DNA from: Codonopsis lanceolata
Lineage: Eukaryota; Streptophyta; Magnoliopsida; Asterales; Campanulaceae
Reading direction: 5' to 3'
DNA length: 64,000 nt
NCBI GenBank assembly: GCA_013146195.2
Contig: CM028377.1
Span: 102,329,547-102,393,546 of the forward strand
Of this stretch, positions 11,252-23,309 are shown piece after piece. Made by a program: the position numbers and the translations under genes. Positions within the stretch are counted from its first letter, which is position 1; each line of letters starts with the position of its first letter. The notes under the pieces are model-generated. The model did not search any database and was not told the origin of the DNA. It saw nothing but the letters and a program-made list of their open reading frames with translations.

Positions 11252-12293
11252 GTAGCATCTCAAATACATACCGATGGACTGAATTTCAATTGGTATTTCT
11301 TTTTCCGCCCATCCAAGATGCCGTACGTGACTAAAACCTTCAATTTTTTTTTGAAGGTTTTAAGAATAAAAAAGGAAATATCTCACCTTGTGCTAGAGTT
11401 TTCGTAGGTTGTTCAAGCAAAATGTACTCTTAATATGCTAAAATAATTTCGTTTTGGCAAAAACTTTGATAAGACGGTCTTACATATATTTTTTGTAAGA
11501 CGGGTCATCCTTACTCGATTCATCGTATATTGATAGGCTGAGTTGTGAAAGAGTCAGACTCTATCTTACGAATTAAAATCTGTAAGACCGCCTTACAAGA
11601 GACTTACTTTTTGGTCTTCATATGTTTGGACAATCATATCCATATTCCATATATTTACATATAAATAATTCTTGTAAGTACTTAATAATGTGGACTAATC
11701 TCTCTAAATCTCAGTCCGTACTGAGATTTCATTCTGTTGTTGAGGTTCATTTCATCTAAACACTGAACAGCTTTAGAATGCTTATTTATTTAATGGTGGA
11801 CCAACTTTTATGCATATCCACAATATCTATGAATTAATGAAGAAAAAAGACGGTGCCATAGGTTCATTTCACCAAGCCTACATAATGGGAGGTGTACAAT
11901 TATTATTTGTAAAATTATTTGTCGCAAATGACACTTTTTATAAATATTTACATTTCTTTTTAAGTAAACTAGTGATACATTCGTGCGTTGCATGAATTGT
12001 ACATGTGTATAAAATTATATCCTAAATTAAAGTTGAATAATATGTAATTAATTTTTTTAATATGAAAAAAATAAACAGTAAAATTATTTATAGAAAATCC
12101 CATAAATTTGAAAAAAATAATATAAATTTTGGAATACGTTTTATATACAATAATTTCCGTTGAATATTTATGATTATTGCAACTATAAATACCATATATT
12201 AACTCTAGACAAAGCTACATACAACTGATGATAACCAAAAACATGTTTTGAAATGGAGTTTTATATTAGATAATGGCTTACCATGGTTTTTAT
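11252..12293. other. Intergenic; one inverted-repeat fragment
   Basis: 11468-11600 starts GATAAGACGGTCTTACA and ends TGTAAGACCGCCTTACAAG, an inverted pair from the AAGACGGTCTTA family. At 11968 an ACTAGTGATACATTCGTGCG word resembles a reversed Helitron 3' end. Overlapping ORFs on both strands at 11808-11995 are mutual shadows with no recognisable domain. Confidence 0.45.
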
Positions 12294-12845
12294 CAGTGTT
12301 CTAAAACTGCCCGCCTAGGCGCTCGGCCCCTCTTTACCGCCGCGACTTTCTTAGTCGTCGCCTAATCGACCAAGTTGGCGTCTACGCCAAACCCCGCCGA
12401 CCTTAATTTATTTTTGTAGCTTCGTTTTTATGACATGCAGTGACCGGAGAAGGAAGGGGGGGGCGAACTAGAGAAGAAAGGGGGAGTGATAATAGTGAGG
12501 CAGAGAGGGAGGTAATGGGGGGCGAACTGGAGTAAATCTTTTTTGTTTTTAGTTCTAAACTTGGCTGGTTTATTGCTTTAGGGTTGTTGAGAATTGAGAT
12601 TAATGGTATGTTTGTATATTTTTGTTCATTTTACAAATATAGACAAGTGTTTGATAAAATGACAAACATAAAAAAAAATTAAATTTGTATTCAATATGTT
12701 TGATCTTTGATGTAAATTATCAAAAAAATGGTAATTATGCCTTAATTCTAGGCCCCGCCTAGGCCCCGATTACGCCCCGACTAGTCCCCTAGGCGCTAGG
12801 CGCTAGTGTGCCGCCTAGCGACCGCCTAACGATTTTTAGAACCTT
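12294..12845. mobile_element. Mutator-like MITE with 9-bp target duplication
   Basis: The 552-bp element starts CAGTGTTCTAAAAC and ends TTTTTAGAACCTT. GGTTTTTAT flanks it on both sides (12285-12293 and 12846-12854), the nine-base duplication of Mutator elements. Both ends are rich in GCCTAGGCG words and the middle is AT-rich. No transposase is encoded. Confidence 0.8.
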
Positions 12846-15800
12846 GGTTTTTATACATAGATATTGCGTAAGACATAATCGACAAAAAATGTTTTATCTG
12901 AAATTTGAAAGAAATTTTAGGATCAAATAGTATTAGTGATATTCTTGGAATAAACAAAGTACCACCAGAATTGCCCTTTGAAAAAACTCAACCTTCTAAA
13001 ACATGGTTTCTCAACCTTATAACAATTAATCTCGTGTCATTGAATAACTCAAGTTAATAAACTATGTTACGAAACAACATTATTTGACTTCCAACCTTCA
13101 AATTTAACTTACAGTTTGAGATTTCAAAATATGTAATTTAATTGAAATATTCACGAGTATGTATCATTCAAATTTAACTCACAGTTTGAGATTTCAGAAT
13201 ATGTATTGTTCATTGATGTGATGTAATTTAAAAAAAATTGCATCTTAATTTTTACATGACTATTTAATTAAAACCACACAACAAAGAAAACATGTATCTC
13301 TTTTAACAACATAACTTATATATTACATTTTAATTTTCAATTACATAAAGAATTAACAAAAAATAAAATAAAATGTCACTCTAATTTGAACATGACATAA
13401 AGTTCTCGATATTCTTACTTATTTGTAATAGACCATCATAAAATGTATTTTTTTTGTTTAGTTTATTGAGTTTTGTCATCTTTTCAGTTGTGTAGTGTGT
13501 ATTCATCTGATATTTACAAAATTCCAAGCATATATCAATTCATTTGCATAATGTCCACTTCATACATTGAATAAGTTTCATGCTGACACCGTGCCATAAG
13601 TACGGACACAAAATCTAGTGATAATTTAAACTAAGACATACTCAAACTAAAAAAACAAACTAAGTCAGACCCATGAGTATTTTTTATTTGTTTTTTGTTT
13701 TAAATATTATAGAACTGTATTTTAAGATCTATTAAAAACAATCGTAAGTATTTTTATTTACCTATTTTTTATTTATAATAATACTAAGCTATTCAATATT
13801 TTTGAATAAATACCATTTTTACGAATTATTTTTATATATTGATTTTGTTTGTAATTAGTTATATGCACATGGACTCTGTCTGACTTATAAATAGTTTACC
13901 TAGAAATTTGATTTTTACTTTATTTTTGTGTAATATTTAATAGTTATATGCCTTTGGTATGTAATTAGTTATATGCTATTTATATTTAATTTTCAAATTT
14001 AATTATCCAAATAAAAAAAATTAAACTCAATTGGAATAGTTTCGGTCAACATCATTAAATGAAATTTCACAAATTCAAATTCATTTTTTTTTGACATAAA
14101 TAGAACATAAGTGATTCCATTTTTGAAAAATGAGTTTTGGCGGGAAATTTCTAAAAATTATGTACTTCTGTTTTTATATATACTACAACACAACCGTGTA
14201 ATACACGGTTCAATATTGATATAAATAAAACAATATAAAATTTTAATGATAATCATATAACCGAATAATTATATGAAAAATCACGAGTTCAATATGCGTA
14301 TAAAACAAATTATAGAAAATTATGTTAATAAAAACAATAACTTTTTAAATATATCCTTAAATTGATATCGAAGTGACATTCCTTGACCAAAACAATTTAC
14401 TTTGTACAGTAAAAATTGAAGTTAATCATAGAAAGTTATAAATCAAAGCGCTCGTGCGATGCACGAAGCCTATATTCATATCAATACAATAGTTAACACT
14501 TTAGTGCTAATAAAATACACAAATGATTACAACATAAAGATTATGAGTTCGATGTATAGAATTGAATATCATAATTTTGTAACATTAATATTAAGATTAT
14601 TTTGTCTGGCTCTCAGGTAGAGTTCAATTAAAAATCTAAACATATAAGCAAATTAATATAAATAAAAAAATAATGAAAATCAAGAGTCTTTAGGTTTAAA
14701 AATGTTTTACCTTTGGAGAAAAAAAATCAATTTATAGAATAAAAATATTAAGAATGTTAGTTCAATTCCAATTATAATATTTTTTCTAAATATAAACAAT
14801 AAAATTTACATTGAAGCCCACAATTCGAATTCTAAACAATGGAATTTTCTCTCATTCTCTACTCTGGAGTCACAACAAAATTTAAATTCACTGATGTGTT
14901 TCCCGTATTAAAAAATGACATTAAAATATATACAAATAATTATATATAAATAAAAGTTACATTAATATTAAAAAAATTGATAGCGCAAATATTATCAGAC
15001 AAATGGCAAATTGTTTATGATATACAAACGTGTTTTGTCATAAAACCTTAAAAACTACACTTTTCAAAATTGGTAATTTTTACAAAATAATTCAAGTATT
15101 ATGGTTCAATTTAAAAATCAGACATAAACAAAAAAAAATAGTATATAACCAAGGAAAATAAAATGTAGGAGATGGATCAAGGAAAATGAACAAAAAATTC
15201 AAACGATTGATGGATAGACATCGGAAAATTTGGTTTAAACTGTGTTATAGATAACTTTTGGATCGTGACCCGGTAAACACACATAAAATCACGTTATTTT
15301 AGTTGATGTATATAAACGAAAAGAAAACACTTTTACCCTAGTTTCATCACAAATTGTAATTTTTTTTACGCATTTTTTGCAGCGATGACCAATTAACCCC
15401 AAGGTTACCAGCCAAAGAAAGTCCGACAATTGAAGCTATGACCACCGACTTACGGGAAACTTGTTGGTATGTTCATGTTCCCAAAAATATTTCAGAAACT
15501 ATGTTTAACTTCAAAACTCGTTTATTAATTTTAATTCGTGATTTAGTTCAACTAACAAACAAATTCGATCTGAATGTTGATTAATTTCATAATCAATACT
15601 TTTTTTATATCTGAATTTTTAAACATTTATAAGTAACTAAAAAATAACAAATTATTGGGTTTCCATTTTTTTACATGTAGCTAGCTGTCTCAAAAAATTT
15701 GTCCTATCTCGATTTATAGATTTTTTTTACAATAATAACTTTAGTTATGATGAAATAGAGAGAAAATATTCAGATCTTGGTATTATTATTAATTGATTGT

Positions 15801-16270
15801 CTGTGAATTAGTTTTACTTTAGAGGGCGTGTATATGATTTAGTTTCAAAATCGTTGTTTTATTATATATTTATTTTTCCTAGTCAGGATATTGATGCAAA
15901 TAAATTGACAAAAAATACCTGACTTTGTTATCTCTCATGTTTCTACTATGCATATTTTTCTTAATAAACTAAATACGAATGTGAAGAGGTTTTGGAATTA
16001 TTTATCCAATCAACCATAATAATAACATTTTATATATTTCAATTTCCAATGCAAAAAGTGGCTTATATACAAATTAGAAGTATTTCTAAATTTGGAAAGT
16101 CACTTTTGGCGGGAATTTTCCAAAACTTGCTCATCTCCTTTTATCTATGTATAAATGGAAATGAAATCTAATATATACACTTATTGAATTAAAGAAAACT
16201 ACTTTAGTTAGAGGAGTACTTTGGCAGTTAAATTAACCATGGCACTTAAATAAACCACCAAACGCATCAA
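12846..16270. other. AT-rich intergenic, decayed repeats
   Basis: No coding sequence was recognised. Two short perfect hairpins, AACCGTGTAATACACGGTT near 14192 and CGTGCGATGCACG near 14452, resemble the hairpins near Helitron 3' ends, but the full CTRR terminus is not evident. The rest is poly-A/T-rich unique sequence. Confidence 0.45.
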
Positions 16271-16725
16271 TCAGTTGGTTCGGGGTTGTCCTAACTTAAC
16301 CATATGTTTCAGATTCGATCTATAGAAATGTGATAACATTAAAACATGATAGAGAAAACTTGAGGTCGTATTCGACTCGAAAGATAGTGAAATCATATAC
16401 ATCTCCATAACATGTGTTAAGAGATTGTTTATATGAAAACTAGCCCTATCTGAAAGTTTGAAAGTACCAAAATAGCCCTCACGTAACATGCATATATCTT
16501 TTTCCGTTATCATTTCTAACGTCCCTCACGGAAAGGGGGCAAACTGGGACAAATGACAATCTTAAGTGCTAAAATGAGATAAACTTTAGTTTAGGTGGCA
16601 TACTGTGATTTAGTGGAAACTTTGGGGGGTAAAAAGTAATTTGACCTATATATTGGGTGGAAATTTTAGTTCAAAAACTAAATCCCCACAAGCTTTTTGA
16701 ATACAACCTCCATAGACGACCCAGC
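16271..16725 (-). repeat. Tail block of the duplicated 19-21 kb unit, inverted
   Basis: Its reverse complement matches 19894-20260, including CTTGTGGGGATTTAGTTTTT, the CCCCCTTTCCGTGAGG stretch and the segment holding small ORFs on both copies. It ends at CCAGC, the outer flank of the TRIM at 16726. It is explained as the displaced tail of duplicate copy 2 (see the inversion finding). The ORFs (16271-16513 and 20098-20400) are this repeat's own open frame, not a known protein. Confidence 0.8.
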
Positions 16726-17286
16726 TGTAACCACCCCGAGCCCGAGAGCCCGGTCCGCTACGTATAGCCTACACACTGGCCTTCTGAGCACGCAGCACCT
16801 TGGGTCATCAGGCCCACCACAAGCCGACCAAAAAGTCCATGGATGATGTTGGTGCCCAGAGGTAGTGTGTGGCCACCATATAAATCGAACACAATTCCCA
16901 CACCTACCAGATGTAGGATGGGGTATTACAATCTCTCCCACTTAAATCCTTGACGTCCTCGTCAAGGCCGAATCATACCGCGGGCGATGTAGGAATCAAG
17001 AGGTGGCTCCCACCTTCTGCGGTGTAGCACTTTGGCTCGCACAGCACTTTGTTCCCACATTTTCGGCTGGGACCCACTCTGATACAATTTGTAACGACCC
17101 CGAGCCCGAAAGCCCGGTCCGCTACGTGTAGCCCACACACTGGCCCTCTGAGCACGCAGCACCTTGGGTCATCAGGCCCACCAAAGCTGACCCAAAAGTC
17201 CATGGATGATGTTGGTGCCCAGAGGTGGCCACCATATAAATCGAACACAATTCCCACACCTATCCGATGTGGGATGAGGTATTACA
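16726..17286 (-). mobile_element. TRIM retrotransposon A, complete, minus orientation
   Basis: Two direct LTRs (17090-17286 as 5' LTR, 16726-16930 as 3' LTR) begin TGTAATACC and end with GTTACA. A primer binding site related to TGGTATCAGAGC lies inside the 5' LTR (around 17076-17086). A purine tract abuts the 3' LTR. The internal part is only about 160 bp and codes for nothing, as expected for a terminal-repeat retrotransposon in miniature. The flanks are CCAGC on the left and GTATG on the right and do not match each other. They match the flanks of TRIM C in exchanged fashion. ORFs at 16678-17306 are inside the element. Confidence 0.92.
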
Positions 17287-18945
17287 GTATGTTATATTCA
17301 AATTAACCACTACTAATAATATTTACACATTCTTCTGTTTCCCTTCGTATGGTTTTTTTACCATATCTAACATATTACATAAATTGCAGAGTATGGAGAG
17401 ATCGAGAAGAAGAAATTTGAGAGATAACTAAAAGATGAATGATTTTTTCTTAGAAACTACAACAATTGTGAGAGTGGGTAATAAGTATATAAGCTTACAT
17501 CTTGAGATTATGTTTTAAATATATTTCAAAATTGCTATGATGAAATTGTTGCAAATATTACTAAAGTTATATGAATTTATTTAACTATAATAACATATTT
17601 GTTAGTGCGTATATAGATACTTAGGAAATCATTGGCATGTTTAGTGATTATTAGTGAACAAATTAAAAAGAAATGAGTTACGAAAATAAGTTATACTTTC
17701 AAGATGATGACGGAAAAAAAAATGAAAAATACAGTATTTGTTGGAGAAGAAAGCTAAAGTTTACAGTTTATTGCATTGAATATTTTGACTATTACAATTA
17801 GCCTTAAAATGAACATATTGATACCTAACAACCCACTAATCAGTTAACTAAACAATTTTTGTTAGGATTTTCACTATCCTTTCGGTGCTGAAATTTTTGA
17901 ATAGACCTTCATATGTTAAGAAATGTACAAAAACCCCATAGATACATATTAACGTTAAAGTAAGTATATTATCTTTGATTATTTTATTTCTTAATATGAA
18001 TATATAACTTTTTAAAAATAAATAGAAAATGTATTATTAATTAGTTATCTTCAAATTAACCATATTATGAATATTTATATTTTTCGAAGTAAGGTCACTT
18101 AATTTGAAAATGAGATTTCAGTTTTGTTTTGAGTTTGTATAAAAAAAATAAATATAATGAATGAAATTTCTTTAATTATTAGATTTTAAAAGTTTTAATT
18201 CTATTTATCCTCCTACTAGGTACGATAATACACTATTAAAAAAGGGAGGGTCTATTTTCACTACAATTTTTACTTATCCAATATTTTACTATTTATTGCA
18301 TCAATTAAACACATGTTTGGACAAAATTAACCCTTAATTATTTTCCTTTGTTAAGTTATGTAACAATGTTACCTACATAATTTTCTAAGTGAAAAAAATA
18401 TCAAATGATATTTGGTTACCATCCACATAAACAACATAATTATTTATTTTTTTATTATTCCTAAATGTTATATCCATAAAATTCCTGGCTAGAGTCACTT
18501 TACATAACAAAAAACTAATATTAAAAAAAATTATCAACCAAATATTAAGAAAACGTGGGATTGTTATTTACTGAAATAAAAAAAATTAGAATTAGATGAA
18601 TTACATGTTATAATTGTAAAAAAAAAATATCCAATTGTAAAATCATATTTTGATACCATATAGTAAAGCTTTGTACATTTTGCCTACCATAACAATTGAT
18701 TCTAAATATTAATTATGAATAGATTAACCGATAATCAATTTAATACCAACCATTTTATTATTATTGAATTTATGTTTATATACAATAATGTTTAAATCAA
18801 ATTAATATTTTATTATAGTATCGAAGTATCAAATAGTCCATTCTTTTTTAAATAATTTTCTTCCTTTTCTTTTTTTTCTTTTCTAAAATAATTGTCTTCT
18901 TCCATAACTTTCCTTAAAAAAAAAACACTTTTACCATTTTACTAT
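17287..18945. other. AT-rich intergenic inside the inverted segment
   Basis: No gene was found. Around 17860-17990 a stretch with TTTTCACTATCC and ACCTTCATATGTTAAGAAAT reads, reversed, like 22180-22290. That match fits the inversion model only loosely and may be an independent repeat. 18830-18945 is the start of a degenerate Stowaway-like element. Confidence 0.45.
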
Positions 18946-19273
18946 GACTTTTTCTACATACTTCAATTATAACCACATACACAAGAGCATCAAAGAAAAA
19001 AATTACGCATTACACCAACATTTATAATACATTCAATTACTTTTTCTAAACGGTGTATCTGGTCAAAAGAGACAATAATTTAGAAACAGATGAAGTATAA
19101 TTTAGAAATAACAAATATATTGCTCAACTTCAAATAACAAGTAATTAATTAATAGGCAGTTTTGTCCAAGCATACATAAATTAAAAGTAAATGTGGTACA
19201 TAAGTAAAAAATGTATTGAAAATAGCATTTCACTAAAAAATCATTAACAACACGTGCAACGTGAGGGCAACGC

Positions 19274-19300
19274 GTGTGCAACGCGCGTGCACTTGACTAG
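19274..19300 (+). mobile_element. Helitron-like 3' end
   Basis: GTGCAACGCGCGTGCAC can form a hairpin and is followed by TTGACTAG then T, the hairpin-plus-CTAG end seen in plant Helitrons. The duplicate has the same end at about 20645-20671. A 5' TC terminus was not located. Confidence 0.45.
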
Positions 19301-19509
19301 TATTTAAAAAAAAATACAGATCATTGGCTTAATAAACAACAACAACTATTCAATGACCGAACCAGTAATTTCACTAACTTCCATTACTATCATCAGTAGA
19401 TCGAGGTTGTTTCAAGATTAGCACAGGGTTACTAACATTCATGATATAAATTCATTTGAAAGTTTATAAGTTTAATATAACTATTATTATATATTAAAAA
19501 AAACAAGTA

Positions 19510-19830
19510 ACCGATCGTCGGGAGCTTGAGAAGAAGTTGTTTTTCGCGAAGCTCATTGATGCGAAGCCCCTTGATGACCCTATATCGCACATTGACATGC
19601 TTCGACAGAATGCCTGCGTTGAGGTTGAGGTTGATGGAGTAGGGGTGATCAAGGAAGGTACAGAACTGATCCCCATTAACATGGATGAGCCGCCTTGTAA
19701 AGAAGTAGGTCCGATTGGTTTCCGCAAGATCTTCCACTTCTGCAGCAGTTGCTCAACTCCCTTAAAAAACGTGATATTGAGTGGGTTTAACCTCAAAATT
19801 GGCGATAAAGAAAAGGATGTAAGAAATTGA
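19510..19830 (+). pseudogene. Unknown protein segment (VEVEVDG family), copy b
   Basis: An open frame of 106 codons with no ATG near its start. It reads TDRRELEKKLFFAKL, then PLDD, IDMLR, a VEVEVDGVGVIKEG stretch, ELIPI, GPIGFRKIFHFC and a stop. The same segment occurs at 20885 and, on the minus strand, in every unit of the array at 52.8-64 kb. Comparing this copy with the array, many differences fall at third codon positions (ATC/ATA, AAG/AAA, TTC/TTT, CGC/CGT), so this was once a protein under selection. I do not recognise the family. It lacks a start and probably upstream exons, so it is called a remnant. Confidence 0.6.
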
Positions 19831-19893
19831 AGATTCTCAAATCAGGCCCTTGTTGTGAAAAATTCTCAAAGAAAGGAGGAATGTCCGTGAGTG

Positions 19894-20260
19894 GCTGGGC
19901 CGTTTATGGAGGTCGTATTAAAAAAAGCTTGTGGGGATTTAGTTTTTGAACTAAAACTTCCACCAAATATATATGTCAAATTACTTTTTACCCCCGAAAG
20001 TTTCCACCAAATCCCAGTATACCACTGAAACTAAGGTTTATCTCATTTTAGTACTTAAGATTGCCATTTGTCCCAGTTTGCCCCCTTTCCGTGAGGGGTG
20101 TTAGAAATGGTAATGGAAAAAGGCATGTGCATGTTACGTGAGGGCTATTTTGGCACTTTCAAACTTTCAGATAGGGCTAGTTTTCATATAAACAATCTCT
20201 TAACACATGTTATGGAGATGAATATGATTTCACTATCTATTGGAGAATTACCTATTCCAT
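19894..20260 (+). repeat. Tail block following duplicate copy 1
   Basis: Contains the undisturbed site GCTGG (19894-19898) at which TRIM 1 inserted in the other copy. The remainder, with CTTGTGGGGATTTAGTTTTT and CCCCTTTCCGTGAGG, matches 16271-16725 reversed. The small open frame beginning near 20098 is conserved only as repeat sequence. Confidence 0.8.
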
Positions 20261-20318
20261 TAAAGTATTTTTCATGTCTGGTAATGTTTAGCACGTATCA
20301 AACTCGGGTCTTTACCTT

Positions 20319-21296
20319 TACTTTTTCTACATACTTCAATTATAACCACATACACAAGGGCATTAAAGAAAAAAATCACGCATTAAAACAATATTCATAA
20401 TACAGTCAATTACTTTTTCTTAACGGTGTGTCTGGTCAAAAGAGACAATAATTTAGAAACAGAGGGAGTATAATTTAGAAATAACAAATATATTGCTCAA
20501 CTTCAAATAACAAGTAATTAATTAATAAGTAGTTTTGTCCAAGTATACATAAATTAAAAGTAATAACTAATAATGTGGTAGATAAGTAAAAAATGTAGTG
20601 GAAATAGCATCTCACTAAAAAATCATTAATAACACGTGCAATGTGCGTGTAACGCGCGCGCACTTGACTAGTATTAAAAAAAAAGAAATACGGATCGTTG
20701 GCTTAATAAACAACAACAACTATTCAAAGACCGAGCCAGTAATTTCACTAACTTCCATTACTACTTCCATTAGTAGATCGAGGTTGTTTCAAGATTAGCA
20801 CAGGGTTACCAACATTCATGATATAAATTTATTTGAAAGTTTATAAGTTTAATATACCTATTATTATATATTAAAAAAAATCTAACCGATCGTCGGGAGG
20901 TTGAGACGAAGTTGTTTTTCGCAAAGCTCCTTGATGTGAAGCCCCTTGACGACCCTATATCGGACATTGACATGCTTCGACTCAATGTCGGCGTTGAGGT
21001 CGAGGTTGATAGAGTAGGGGTGATCAAGGAAGGTACAGAAGTGATCCCCATCAACATAGATGAGCTGCCTTGTAAAGAAGTAGGTCCGGTTGGTTTCCGC
21101 AAGATCTTCCACTTCTGCAGCAGTCACTCAACTCCCTTAAAAACGTGATATTGAGTGGGTTTAACCTCAAAATTGGCGATGGAGATAAGGATGTAAAAAA
21201 TTGAAGATTCTCGAATCAGGCCCTTGTTAGAGGCTCTTATAACACAATTGTTGTGAAGAATTTTCAAAGAAAGAAGGAATGTCCGTGATTGGCTGG
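20319..21296 (+). repeat. Direct duplicate, copy 2
   Basis: Second copy of 18946-19893. It ends exactly at the TRIM at 21297, with GCTGG as its last five bases, where copy 1 continues into the tail block. The missing tail is found reversed at 16271-16725. Confidence 0.85.
20885..21148 (+). pseudogene. Unknown protein segment (VEVEVDG family), copy c
   Basis: Same protein segment as at 19510-19830, here 88 codons before a stop. Key words are IDMLR, VEVEVDRVGVIKEG, ELPCKEVGPVGFRKIFHFC. Relative to copy b one A is missing in the run after CTCCCTTAAAAA, which shifts the frame and ends it early. No start codon was identified. Confidence 0.6.
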
Positions 21297-21856
21297 TATA
21301 ATACCCCAATCCCACATCGGGTAGACGTGGGACTTGTGTTTGATTTATAAGGTAGCCATGCGCTACTACTGGGCACCAACATCATCCATGGACTTTTGGG
21401 TCTGCTTGTGGTAGGCCTGATGACCCAAGGTGCCGCGTGCCTGTGGTGCTGGCTACGCGACCGAGCTCTCGGGCTCAGGTTGTTACAAAATGGTATCAGA
21501 GCGGGTCCCGGCCAGAAATGTGGGAACAAAGTGCTATGCGGGCCAAAGTGCTACACCGCAGAAGGTGGGAGCCACCTCTTGATCCCCGTACGAGCCTCCT
21601 ACATCGCCCGGGGTACGATTCGACCTTGACAAGGACATCAAGGATTTGAGTTGGGGAGATTGTAATACCCCAATCCCACATCGGGTAGATGTGGGACTTG
21701 TGTTTGATTTATAAGGTAGCCATGCGTTACTACTGGACACCAACATCATCCATGGACTTTTTGGCTTGGTGGGCACTGATGACCCAAGGCTGCGTGCTTC
21801 GGTGGGCAGTGTGGGCTACACGTAGCGGACCGAGCTCTCCGGCTCGGGTTGTTACA
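21297..21856 (+). mobile_element. TRIM retrotransposon C, complete, plus orientation
   Basis: 5' LTR 21297-21487 and 3' LTR 21661-21856 (TGTAATACCCC... GTTGTTACA; the first G of the 5' copy is mutated to A). Primer binding site 21491-21502, purine-rich tract TTTGAGTTGGGGAGA just before the 3' LTR, TATAAGG inside each LTR. The internal region of about 170 bp is noncoding. Flanks are GCTGG on the left and CATAC on the right. ORFs at 21227-21898 fall within it and are not genes. Confidence 0.93.
21491..21502 (+). other. Primer binding site of TRIM C
   Basis: TGGTATCAGAGC, a perfect complement to the initiator methionine tRNA 3' end, three bases after the 5' LTR. Confidence 0.9.
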
Positions 21857-21882
21857 CATACTTACTTCAACGTTAATATATA

Positions 21883-22140
21883 CTCCCTCAGTTCCTAAAT
21901 TATCGTCTTTGTGGACTTGACGCACGGTTTAAGAAAATAAATTTGATTGGATTATTAATAGTAGTTTGATGTATAATTTACTTTAAAGCTCATGTGCATA
22001 TGACACATGATTAAAATATGATGAAATAGTAAGAATAAAGTGGTAAAAGTGTTATCCTATAAAGAAAAGCTTAAAAAAAGGCAATTATTTTGTGACGGAC
22101 GAAAAAAGAGAGCAGGACAATAATTTGGAGACGGAGGGAG
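21883..22140. mobile_element. Stowaway-like MITE
   Basis: TA-flanked 258-bp element with ends CTCCCTCAGTTCCTAAATTA and GGAGACGGAGGGAG, same internal layout as the copies at 6327, 40552 and 48655. Confidence 0.85.
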
Positions 22141-23309
22141 TATATCCATATATTAGAAATTAAAATAACTAAAGACAACATACTTATTTTAACGTTATTG
22201 TAGGATAACAAGTTCTATATATTTCTTAACATTGGAGGGTTTATTCGAAAATTTCAATGTTTAAAGGATAGTGAAAATCCTAATTAATTGATAGGATGCA
22301 TTTGTTAGCTACCAATATGTTAGTCTTTAGAGTTACTTGTAGCATGCAAAAAACTGTAAATTATTGCTTTCTTCTCCGACAAAATGCACATATTCATAAA
22401 ATGTGTTTTCCATTGTTTTCTTTTTATCTTAAACATTAGCTCTTTTTTTAAAACTCATTTATCTTGGTTTGTTCACTGATAATTAGTAAATTCGCCACCG
22501 ATTTGTTTAATATCTCGACAATCACCAACAAATCTATTACAGTAGTTCAAAAAAATTCATACACCTCTAGTAATATCTACCTAAATTTCACCAGAACAAA
22601 TTTTAAGTATTTTAGAAACATTACATCAAAATCTATGATTGATTACCTAAAAAAAGTCTTGTTTTTTTTTAAAACAAGATTTAATGTTGATTATCTTTAT
22701 TGATGTCTATACACTAATTTGTACGTAAGAAAACACTCACACTTTTACTTTTTTAATTATTGATGTTAAAAATGGGGGGATTTACAGATATGGTCAAGTC
22801 AAGGATGACTTGGTCATATATAGCCAACTTAAAAAAAAAATACTCTTTTATGATCACTTTTACCAATAAATTGTCTAAAATACCCTTGATCGTCTCGTAT
22901 GAAAAAAAGTCAAAATATCAAAGGAAGGCCACATGAAATGAATAAACTATGACCAAAACAGAAATTTTGGTAATATAACATAAAAATAACTAATATAGAG
23001 TAATTTGAAAAATCAAATTATTCTTAGTAATTAAAATATTAAAAATAAACTAAAAGAAATTCGTGAACCGGGTTGTAAATAAATTGCCAATAACAAGGTC
23101 ATGAATTGTTCCATGGCTCCCTTCTACTATGTTCCCACAAAGACTTGCTTTTGATGTGCCTTATCATTGGCATTTGGCAGTTGGCACTCATAAGAAAGGC
23201 CCCAAAAAAAGAAAATAAATATAGTGATGACACGTGGCAGAGAAGCATGCATCCACCAATGAAAGAGTATCCACATGCCACGTATATAGTGGTGGGTAGT
23301 AGCCTAGAC
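22141..23309. other. Intergenic, no gene
   Basis: The ORF at 22464-22703 is low-complexity, AT-driven and without domain signs. The opposed ORFs at 23099-23324 are shadows of each other. CACGTGG at 23231-23237 is a G-box core about 720 bases upstream of gene 2. 22775-22960 looks like the end of an unclassified transposon (GGTCATATATAGCC words). Confidence 0.45.

Larger units (their letters stand above)
18946..19893 (+). repeat. Direct duplicate, copy 1
   Basis: Matches 20319-21291 with an offset of about 1373 bp. The shared content is the end of a degenerate Stowaway element, a Helitron-like 3' end and the unknown protein remnant. Here it continues uninterrupted into the tail block at 19894, so this copy shows the state without the TRIM insertion. 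Confidence 0.85.

Noticed and set aside
16678..17306. Several proline/tryptophan-rich ORFs on both strands, and the same at 21227-21898
   Set aside because: They lie entirely inside TRIM elements (LTRs and noncoding interior) and result from their higher GC content.
20098..20400. 100-codon ORF, similar to the reversed one at 16271-16513, that could be a conserved small protein
   Set aside because: The similarity is that of one duplicated repeat. There is no excess of silent changes and the C-terminal parts diverge completely.
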